A DNA stretch of 64,000 bases, from assembly GCA_900312665.1 (NCBI GenBank), contig ONZQ02000024.1, forward strand, positions 1 through 64,000, given 5' to 3'. The notes beneath the pieces were generated by a model. The model did no database searches. It had not been told where the DNA came from and worked only from the letters and a program-made list of their open reading frames with translations. Source of the stretch: Cephalotrichum gorgonifer (Eukaryota > Ascomycota > Sordariomycetes > Microascales > Microascaceae). Made by a program: the position numbers and the translations under genes. Shown here piece after piece: positions 9,605-18,429 of the stretch. The number at the start of each line of letters is the position of its first letter. The stretch's first letter is position 1.

Positions 9605-11666
9605 CTACGCCCTAATATACCACCCCAGCTCATCCTTCTCAATGTCCCTCTTCGAGAGGCCCTTCCCTAGGTACATGAACCTATTCTCCGCGCGATACGT
9701 GAACTCGAAGTCCTGGAGACGCGGGTTCCTGACCGAGTCCAGGAAATGATTCACCGAGCCGGGCCACGGCCCCGTGATCCTCCCGTTAGATGAGCCGCCC
9801 TTGTACCTGCCCAAGGAGTTAGTAAAAAAAAAAAGCCATGATACGGTTTTCTGGATGACGGAGCGGGGCGAGGGAGAAACATACCAGCTGTTGCAGTTTC
9901 CTGAGAAGGTAAGCAGCTCCATGACTGCGTCCTTGTGGTCGTTGAACTCGGTGTTGGCCGCGTGGCTGACGACCACGGACTTGACGCCCTGGCGCTGGAT
10001 CTTGTCCGCGAAGGAGAGGGCGAAGTCGACTTGCGCCTCGATCGAGGGCATGAGGGAGCCGTTGGAGATGGGCGTGTTGGGACCGACGACCACTGTAGGG
10101 GGAAACGTGTGAGATTTTCGGCACAATATTATTGGTCAAGGATATTGAGGACTTACTGAAGTAGTTGGGCATGTCTGGGACAGCGCAGGTGAAGTAGGCC
10201 TCCGCGCCAGTCACGGCCCACCTCTTCGCGAGATCGACACCGTTTCGTCCAGTGAGCTGGAATGCGGGTACGTAGGAGGTATCGTACCCCGTCGCCGCAA
10301 TGATGACGTCGACGGGATAGGTCTTGCCCTCCGCGGTGACGACACCCTCAGAAGTGATCTCCTTGATGCCCGCCCTGACGATCTCGACGTTCTCCTTCTG
10401 TAGGGCCTCTAGGTAACCCTCACCAGGAGTGACACTGCATCGCTCATCGTCAGCAAAAGGTGCGACACGAAAGTGACTCGTATAGTGTGGGGTCAGAAGA
10501 TATGCTTACCGCCTACATCCCACGTCAAAGTCGGGGATGAGCTTCTCGCGGAGCTCCGGCTCCATGCCGGCAAGCTTGTCGCGCATGCTCTTCTCGATGA
10601 TATCCCGCGACGCCTGCTGCGCAGCCGAGCCCTTGTAAAAGTTTGGGAACCTGGAGTTCAGCTCGTGGTCGACCTCCCGGCGGTACTTCAATAGGTGCTC
10701 GGGGTCGTTGCGGAACTTCTCCTTCTGCTCCTCCGTGTATACCGTCGCTCGCCCTTCAGTTGCTATCCTGCCGACGAACTGTGGCGCGATCCATGTCGGC
10801 GACCGGGCGAAGGTGACTAGCGACTTGACGACTAAGTTGGTTGTTAGCTTCTGAGTTGCGTGTATCTGAGGGCCAACAGGATAGACGTACCAGGTTGGAT
10901 GGTAGGAACAACCTGGATGGCGGAGGAGCCGGCACCAATTACGGCGACGTTCTTTCCGGTCAGGTCCAGGTCTGTAGGGTAGTTTCCGGTGTGAACGAGC
11001 TTCCCGCCAAACGAGTGGAGACCCTGAATGTCTGGCCACTTCCACTTGCTGTTGATTTCGGTCCGTTAGTCCCCCCTGCATCAATTATCACTGGGAATGA
11101 GGAACAACGTACTTGAGGACACCAGCGCAGTTTATGATCACCTCGGCAGAGTCCACGGTTACCTCCCCTGTGGCGGTATTCTCCACCTTCACGGTCCACC
11201 GACCGTCGGCCTCACTCCACTCCGCCGAAATGACCCTGTGGTTGAATTTTGCGTTCTCGTATAGCTTGTACTCCTTTGCCCTGGCGCGATAGAAGTCCCA
11301 GATTTCCTCAGCACCAACGTATCTGTTTTTTTCAGGTCGAATGTTAGCCAAGCTCTTTCACCGTTTCCAAGGTTAGATGGCGATAACTCACACTTTCGAC
11401 CACTCCGGGTTCCCTACCCACGGGTAGCTGTACGAGTGCGCGGGGATGTCGCACGAGCACCCGGGGTAGCGAGACTCGAGCCATGTGCCGCCGACATCCG
11501 CATTCTTCTCGTAGATGGTGTACTCGACGTTCTCGAGGAACTGCGCCTTGTACGCGAAGGCGATGCCGGAGATGCCCGCGCCGATAACGATGACCTTGAT
11601 TGGTGCCGGCTGGCCAATGTAGGTGTCCTGAACGACGATATTCGCTGAGGCTGGAGCTGAACCCAT
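9605..11666 (-). CDS. Baeyer-Villiger-type FAD monooxygenase
   Basis: Seven exons, 11666-11392, 11322-11113, 11048-10891, 10831-10510, 10434-10157, 10092-9885 and 9806-9605, give 550 residues with all phases consistent. The N-terminal FAD fold has VIGAGISGI. The BVMO fingerprint is FGGKLVHTGNYP (F-x-G-x3-H-x3-Y-P), followed by the NADPH-binding VIGAGSSAI. An AATGYD motif precedes the C-terminal part. Members convert ketones or aryl aldehydes to esters; fungal relatives include StcW-like enzymes, and bacterial 4-hydroxyacetophenone monooxygenase works in phenolic catabolism. Here it could turn an aryl ketone or aldehyde into an ester for the alpha/beta hydrolase. Transcribed on the same strand as its neighbour at 7.1-8.9 kb. 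Confidence 0.88.
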
Positions 11667-12643
11667 GTTGAACGATAATGCGGCGTACGTGTGCAGGGGG
11701 AGGAATATTTTGCTCAGGCGGGTGGGTGTTGTGGGTTACTACGCCTAGGGTGCGGAACACCCCCTCCAAGTATATTAAGATAGATGTGTAACTGATGGAT
11801 AGCTTCGTCCACTAGCGACAGAGGCGGATGTAAGGAACCGACCTCTCCTGCGTCGACCAAGCCCCTCGCTGCGTAAGTGGGCCGTATAGCTCTCCCCGCA
11901 CCTCGGTCCCTGCCCCTCCCCCGCATCGTCAACATTTTCGGTAGTTGGCCGGTTGGGCTTGTCTAAGGGATAGCAGTATTTTAGGCAGGGGTCAGTCCTT
12001 TGTCTATTCCATGTCCGTTGCCGACCTCGCCCGACCTTTCTACTAGCTCATATCATGCACATCTCGTATTATTTGGTGGCCCGGAGATATGCAGCCGGGA
12101 CTAATGAACTCGAAATATAGAGCTAACCCGTTGGGGGATAGACCGGTAATCTCCACACTGAGTGGCATGGAGGGGTTCTTCCCCGCTTGCGTCGTGCGGG
12201 GAGCGGTCCAGGGTTTTGCATTCGGAGGAACAAGCCGGCTTGTCTCCTACCTGCGTTTCATCGCATGGAGGGGTTCAATTGCTTACCCCTCGAACGACAA
12301 CCTGTTTGCCCCGCGCTACGTCATGTGTCTGTGCCCACACCTACCTAGCAAGACAGGCTGATGTGGTTAGGTCATACCAACTGCATTCCACAAATGCACG
12401 TAGTGAGACAATAATATCGACCAAACGGATATATTGCCTCTTGAAATCAATAGATATTGCCTCTTGAAATCAATAGATATTTCCTCAAGATGAATATCCC
12501 AGACAGGACGACAACAACTACAAGCAAAAGCTTGATTTACAAGTCGTCACACCATCACTAGACTTCAAACGAAAGCTAAATAATTGGCTTCATAAATTGC
12601 TCATATTTCTATCCGCGTGATCTATGCATCTAATAAATTCAAT
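11667..12643. promoter_or_regulatory. Intergenic region upstream of the Baeyer-Villiger gene
   Basis: Nearly 1 kb with no supported gene. A CGG-N9-CCG pair occurs at 12223-12237, off by one base from the cluster motif spacing. A perfect 23-base tandem duplication is at 12431-12476. It also holds the 3' flank of the FAH gene. Confidence 0.45.
12431..12476. repeat. Exact 23-base tandem duplication
   Basis: Two back-to-back identical copies, each starting ATATTGCCTC and ending CAATAG (12431-12453 and 12454-12476). They lie in the 3' flank of the FAH-family gene. A recent slip or small duplication is the simplest explanation. Confidence 0.9.
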
Positions 12644-13685
12644 CTACTTCTCAAACACAATAGTGTTCCTGAGGACACCAATGGGCTTGACCTCGACCTC
12701 AACCACATCCCCATCCTTGAGCTCCGACTTGGGGTCCTGGAACCAGCCGACGCCGGCCGGGGTACCAGTAAGGATAGCGGTCCCGGCGGGGACGGTGGTA
12801 CCTTGCGACACGAAGCTCAGAATCTCGTCGATGGGGAAGATGAAGTCGAAGTGGCTGTTCTGGACCTGGCGCCCGTTGACCTTGGTCGTGATCGACCCGT
12901 TGGCGTCGGGGCTGATGTGCCTAGGGTGTACGAGGCGGGGTCCGAGGGGAGCGAACTTGTCGAATCCCTTGGCATAGGTGTACTGTCCTCCGCAGGACCG
13001 CTGGAAGCGCCTCGCGGTAAGGTCGTTGCCGATGGTGTATCCGAGGATGTAAGAAGGCGCCTCTTCCCTAGAAACGTTCTTCATCTCCTTGCGGAGAACA
13101 ACTGTGAGCTCGCCCTATAATCACGGTTAGTATGTGGAATAAGAGCTAAGGTGAGAGATTCGGACTACAGGGGAGGAGTTTTAGACATACCTCGAAATCG
13201 GGGAAGTTGTCCTGGGCCACCTTCGGGAAAGGAATCGCGGCCTCGGGATCTGCTAGGGACGCGCAGGGCTTGTACCAGGTGGGAGGGGTGGCGGGAATCG
13301 GGAGCTATGCGGTTCAACCTCGTTAATTTTCATATTCATGCCAGTCAACTCACGGGGTTTCAATACATACCGAGGCTTCGTTGGCGTGGTTGCGGTAGTT
13401 CAGGCCGATACACATGAGGGGAATGGTTGTGTCTAGAACGGGAGCGAGAAGCTGCAGGTAGCAAGACAGGTTAGCCTTGACCCTGTAACATGGCCACTAG
13501 CACCGTCGGGGAATTACCTTCTCGACGGTGACGTCGACACCTGCAGCGCCAGACTCGAGCTCTTCAATGCTGGAGAATCCCTTCACGGCCAGCCCGGCCG
13601 CGGGGGCCGTCTCGAGGGGAAGCGAGCTCCAGTGCTCCTTTCCATCACTTCCGGCGAACCGGATGAGACTGTCCCAGGAGGCCAT
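12644..13685 (-). CDS. Fumarylacetoacetate hydrolase (FAH) family protein
   Basis: Four exons, 13685-13518, 13451-13371, 13304-13191 and 13114-12644, encode 277 residues, a normal length for the FAHD/COG0179 branch. Motifs are CIGLNYRNHANEA, the metal-binding acidic DFEGELTVV, GYTIGNDLTAR, and ILTGTPAGVG near the C-terminus. Family members hydrolyse acylpyruvates (fumarylpyruvate, fumarylacetoacetate), isomerise or decarboxylate ring-fission products, or hydrate 2-hydroxypentadienoates. The gene is divergent from the extradiol dioxygenase across a 430-base promoter holding one shared CGG-N10-CCG site, so it probably acts on a product of that ring cleavage. The start MASWDSLIRF is the first Met that gives the expected N-terminus. 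Confidence 0.88.
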
Positions 13686-14115
13686 CTTGTTTAAGTGAAG
13701 AATTCTTGTTTGGAGGAAAGGATTGAGTAAAGGTGCTGTTCGGGATCTTGTGATTTGGCTGGTGCTCAAGGGTATGATTGATGATATTCCACGATAATTC
13801 CAAAAGGGACGACGCATTGACTCCGTACATAAATAAAAAGTCCGAGAGGGGTAGTTAGTTGTACTCCGCATTAATAAATGTTCTCTGTCTTAAACGCCCC
13901 GCCATAGCTCCCCCGCTATTGGATTTCATCATCGGCATCAATCTTCCGATAGATCGTTCCTAGATCCCCACCAGCGGCAATGACGACTTGTGTTTATTAG
14001 ACGCAACGCATAACATAACACTGCTATGTTTGCACAACTATCTTTCGAAGGGGCTCCCTAACAGAGCCACTAGTAGTCTACTCCGATTTCGTCATTTCCA
14101 CTCCGCCGCATAATC
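13686..14115. promoter_or_regulatory. Bidirectional promoter, FAH gene / extradiol dioxygenase gene
   Basis: 430 bases between two divergent start codons, with the inverted site at 13932-13952 near the middle. No coding frame of note is present. The arrangement implies the two enzymes are expressed together. Confidence 0.65.
13932..13952. promoter_or_regulatory. Predicted Zn2Cys6 site 3, TCGG-N10-CCGATAG
   Basis: CGG at 13933-13935 and CCG at 13946-13948, with the same flanks (T and ATAG). It lies 247 bases from the FAH start and 164 bases from the dioxygenase start, so it can serve both genes. Confidence 0.65.
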
Positions 14116-15228
14116 ATGTCTCGCATCGGGGCAGGCCTCATCGGGCCAGTAGCCAATTCCCCGGACAAGATTCAGCTTGCACGCCTGAGCTATGTTCTCT
14201 ACACTCATCCCGACCTCGAGGAGTTTGACAAGTTCGCCCAGGCCTTTGGCTTCGTAGAAGAAGCCAGGGAAAATGACACCGTCTACTACAGAGGCTACGG
14301 CAAGGACGTAGCTTGCTATGTCGCCACAAAAAGCACGGACGGAGAGAAGCGCTTTGACGGAGCAGCATACGTCGCGAAGACGGAGGAGGACTTCATTAAG
14401 ACGGCCGCGCTGGAGGGTTGCTCTCCCATCCGCGAGAACCCGGGCCCGATCGGTGGCCGGATCGTCTCGTTATCTTCCCCGTCCGGCACGAAAATCCATG
14501 TCGTCTATGGAGTCAACGAGCGGTCGGAGCCGAGCGCAACCGGCCCTGCTGCGGTCATAGACCAGGGAGGATATAACTCGGTCGTTCAGAAGAATAGGAA
14601 GGGTGAGTCTTTTTTTTTCTCATACTAGACACTTCTCGATGCAGTAAGATGACCTGGGTCACACCCACTTACACACATCTGAGCAGGTCAGTACTTGCGA
14701 TTCTCGCTTGGTCCGGCCATGGTCCACAAGTTGGGCCACTACGGCTACGTCACAACCATGTTTGACGAGGACATTGCGTTTTACACGAAGAACTTCAACT
14801 TCGTGCCCTCGGATATTCTGTATGAGGAGAGGGAGGGCCAGGAGGTCGACTGCCTAACCTTCATGCATCTCGACAACGGCAAGGAGTACGCCGACCACCA
14901 CACTCTATTCATGTCCCGCGCGCCCCCGGAATACCCGGACGTGCACCGCGTGCACCACTCATCTTTCGAAGTGGAGGACTTTGACACCCAGCTCCTGGGC
15001 CACGAGTATCTCCTGAGCAAGTCGTACACGCCCATCTGGGGCGTCGGCAGGCACATCTACGGGTCTCAGATCTTCGACTACTGGAGGGATTCGAGCGGGT
15101 TCGCGATCGAGCATTACGCCGATGGAGACATGGTAAACTGTGATAACCCCACTGGGAGGGACATGAGTGATGGGCCGGCGTCGATGTATATCTGGGGTCC
15201 TGTGAGGCCGCCGGGCGGCGTGGCTTAG
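14116..15228 (+). CDS. Type I (VOC) extradiol ring-cleavage dioxygenase
   Basis: Two exons, 14116-14602 and 14687-15228, give 342 residues. It has the two-domain vicinal-oxygen-chelate architecture: a degenerate N-terminal module and a catalytic C-terminal module. Residues match bacterial BphC-type enzymes: Fe ligand His about 180 (LGHYGY), second His about 253 (VHHSSFEV) and Glu about 304 (FAIEHYADGD). Second-shell His 285 (GVGRHIYG) and Tyr 294 (FDYW) are also present. These enzymes open catechols by meta cleavage. In the cluster it would act on the catechol made by the downstream FAD hydroxylase, which lies 644 bases away on the same strand. Such enzymes are common in bacteria and uncommon in fungi. 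The substrate is not determined. Confidence 0.87.
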
Positions 15229-15872
15229 AGACCAGACGGAATAGATACAGTCTAATTTGCAATGAGGAATGTTTCTAAGTAATTTTTTTGGCATGTCACT
15301 TGAGAATCAACACGCGTGTTTAGATATTCACCTCGTGACCATGTTCTGTAAAATGAGGCTCTGCGTGAGTGATAGACCCCTCCACTTGGAAACTTGGATC
15401 AATTCTGCGTTGCTGGGCACTGGGGTCGTCGGAATATTGTCTCCGATACGGGCAATATGTGCGGAGCACCTGTGGACCATCTGGATCCATACTTTGAGAT
15501 TGGCTCATCTCCCCGTCCATTCACTCCGTATCGCCCACGTGCTAGTGTGCCTGCCCCACACGCCGTCCGAGGCAGGATGAGCTCCCAGCTTGTCAGTTGT
15601 CGGGAGCTGGTCGGCTGCGTTAGCGCGCCCTCTCTCGGATTCACATACCCGACAACCGGCCCATGCTGTGCCGTAGGTCCCAACCATCAGAGCATATTAA
15701 GAGCTCCTGATTACCAATGGCTTTCAATGAGATTAGAGGAAAGAGCGGGTAGCGGTTTGATATTGTTCTTTGTTTGTATGCCGGCCCGCTTTACCCCGAA
15801 CGCCCGACTACCTACTCCGATCCCTTACTTCCTACATCCTCTGCATTCGAGGACACTGTGTAAGATCATCAA
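15229..15872. promoter_or_regulatory. Upstream region of the FAD aromatic hydroxylase
   Basis: 644 bases without a supported gene. It contains the fourth inverted site (15429-15449) and the 3' flank of the extradiol dioxygenase gene. Confidence 0.5.
15429..15449. promoter_or_regulatory. Predicted Zn2Cys6 site 4, TCGG-N10-CCGATAC
   Basis: CGG at 15430-15432 and CCG at 15443-15445, spacing 10, with T on the left and ATAC on the right (one base different from sites 1-3). It is 424 bases upstream of the FAD hydroxylase start. Confidence 0.55.
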
Positions 15873-18079
15873 ATGGAAGAGACCACGGTTCTCATTGTCG
15901 GGGCCGGCCCCAGTGGCCTTGCTCTTGGGGCGTTACTTGGCCGCATGAATATCAAGGTACGTGTATACCATATCCCAGTGACCGGTTTAATCGGAGATTC
16001 TAAATGTCACAACAGGTAGTAATTCTGGAGAAAGACGCTGAGGTCTGCGAAGACCCTCGAGGAATCGTTGTCAATGGCGATGCCGTGCGCATTTCTTACC
16101 AGATTGGGATCGGAGAGGGCTTGACAAAGAGGATAGGAAAGGGTAGGTTGTACCTGGTGCTCATCTTTCTATTCCCTCGTTCGACCGAACTGACAGGGTC
16201 ACCTTAGATATCGGCGTCCTTAACTTCCACCGCGGCAACTTCAGGACGTCTCCGTTTATGACCTTCGACATAAACATAGACTGGGCCGAACAGTCCGTCT
16301 CGAACAACGTGACCCAGTTCCAGCCCAATTACGGTAAGTAGTACAAGGTCCTCACGGGCGTTGATAGTCTCTTCAGAAGCTAAGAGATTCAGAACGTGAG
16401 ATTCGGGCTCTCCTTAAGGAGTTCCCCACTTGCGAGCTCCGCACAAGCTGTGAGGTCATTGGGAGGGAGGAAAAGGGCGACCACTCCATAATCGAGTACC
16501 TGGACCGTGACGGGACGAGGAAACTCATCCGGACGTCGTGGCTCGTTGGGGCCGACGGTAAGAGGGGGGTGGTGAGGAAGAAGTTCCTGGAGCCCGAGGG
16601 CATCAGGCAGGTGGAGAGCGACTGGACGTACGTGGGTACTTGGGTAGCCGCAAATTTGCACATCACGACACCGACGCCAAAGTCACATCCCGAGTTCCCA
16701 CTCTGGAAGCTTGGTTACACCCCAGAGCAGGTGCACGACCTCTTTTGGCCTAGTGGATTCCAGTAAGTTATATCGGTATGCAAGTTAAGTGGTATGAGAC
16801 TAACGGTGCGCTCCAGCTTCTGCAACTATTCGGAACGTCCCGCAGTGAGCGGAAGGTTCGGACCTCCTGGTTCTGGATTCTGGAGGTAAGGGCTACTTTC
16901 CAATATGTGTGATTTAAATGGCACGCCGTATGCTAACGCATACATACCACAGACACGAATACTCGGTGGAGCCGACCGACTCGACCGACAATGTTGAATC
17001 ACAGTTTTGGGATCTGTTCGGGTCTTGGCTGGTTATCCCAGGACACAAGTTATCCAGGGCCCTCAAGAAGACTGCAGTCGAGTTCCCGAGGGACTGCATC
17101 AAACTACTCCGGTGCCGCCCCTTCACGTACGTCCCACCCCCAAGCTACATTTGCAGGAACCATATCCGCTAACGGTTGAGCCAGATTCGCGGTAAAGGTT
17201 GTGAACGAGTGGTACTGTCGGAAGACGATTCTCATCGGCGACGCCGCCCACGTATTCCCTCCATTCGGCGGCCAGGGCATAGCCACCGGCATTCGAGACG
17301 CACAGGGCCTCAGCTGGAGGTTGGCCATGATGTCTAGGGTCGGCATCTCCAAGGAAGTGGAGCAGAAGATCCTCCTAGGCTGGAGCCAGGAGCGCCGCCA
17401 CGCGTGGAAGGCTGCGATGCGCGCCACGAAGCTGAACGGCAGTATCGTCAACCTGCGGTCGTTCTTCGGGGGGCTGCTCTACAGGATATCCATGCGCGCT
17501 CTGTGGTGGTTCCCCTGGATCGCACGGTACAGGACCCGCCAGGCCTTCAAGGACAAGCTGATATATACCCGGCAGACGTGCCCGGACGGGTTCTTCCTCG
17601 AGAGCGCCGACGGCGGACAGAAGGTCGCTCAGGTTTGGGTCCGGCGGGCGGGCGAGGAGCCAAAGCTGTCGGACTCGGCTTTCATCCGCGACATGTCTCA
17701 TATCTCGCTGCTGGTCGTGGTTAGGAATGCGCGTGAGGTCGATCCTGCGGAAGTGGCGGAGACGTTGGCGGCGGCCGCCCTCCCGGAAACCATTATCACG
17801 ATGGATGATGTGACTTACTATCACATTAATGGTTCCGGTCAGGATATTGATATCGATACGAAGGCAGGAGGGGAGGTTTACCAGCCCTGCAACGCGGAAG
17901 AGCTGACGAGGGAAGGCATCACCCCTATTCAGGGGTATAATTATACCGCGGTGCAGGACAGGCTAGCCAGCTCCGCCAAGTTTGTCTTGCTCCGCCCAGA
18001 CTTCTTCGTTCACTCTGTGGCCTCGGATGCCGATGGGCTGCTGAAGAACCTGAAGGAGGTGGGAGCGTACTTTAAATAG
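15873..18079 (+). CDS. FAD-dependent aromatic hydroxylase, MhpA-like
   Basis: Seven exons, 15873-15956, 16016-16142, 16208-16333, 16393-16762, 16817-16885, 16953-17126 and 17185-18079, give 614 residues with matching phases. The N-terminus VLIVGAGPSGLALG is the GxGxxG dinucleotide fold. The second FAD motif is ILIGDAAHVFPPFGGQG followed by GIRDAQGLSWRL. Length and motifs fit the phenol hydroxylase / 3-(3-hydroxyphenyl)propionate hydroxylase (MhpA) branch of class A flavin monooxygenases, which insert an ortho hydroxyl into phenols to give catechols. It sits directly after the extradiol dioxygenase on the same strand, giving the MhpA-MhpB pairing known from bacteria. The exact phenol is unknown. 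Confidence 0.88.
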
Positions 18080-18429
18080 ATTGCATCGCCATGGACTTGG
18101 CACTACATACTGCATTCAAGCCAGCGAGGATAGAGAGCGAGTGGAGGTTGAGACGTTTTACGCTAGAGGTTAGAGGTTAGAGGTTAGATTTTTTTTTAGC
18201 AAATTAAACCAACTTTGTACATTTGTAGGATACGGTTGAAGTTGCTCCTTAACTTTCACAATTCGCATATGCTAAGCCTACCTGTCAGTCGAATATCTTC
18301 CAAGGCGCTCGGAATGTATTGTTTATGCATCCTTGAATACTACTATACAGAAGATGGTGATGGATTGTAATCGTCATGCAATTTCATTTCGCCAGTTGAC
18401 TCAACCCCCCTGAACCACCTAGCCTGGTA
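18080..18429. repeat. Convergent intergenic region with a 7-base tandem repeat
   Basis: About 350 bases between convergent genes. A TAGAGGT repeat of about 3.6 copies at 18164-18188 is followed by a run of T. It is not the TTAGGG telomere unit. Nothing coding was seen. Confidence 0.7.

Noticed and set aside
12223..12237. CGG-N9-CCG upstream of the Baeyer-Villiger gene as an operator
   Set aside because: Wrong spacing and no matching flanks. Simple CGG/CCG pairs are expected by chance.
18164..18188. Telomere-like repeat
   Set aside because: The unit is TAGAGGT, not the ascomycete TTAGGG, and there are under four copies inside a gene-rich region.
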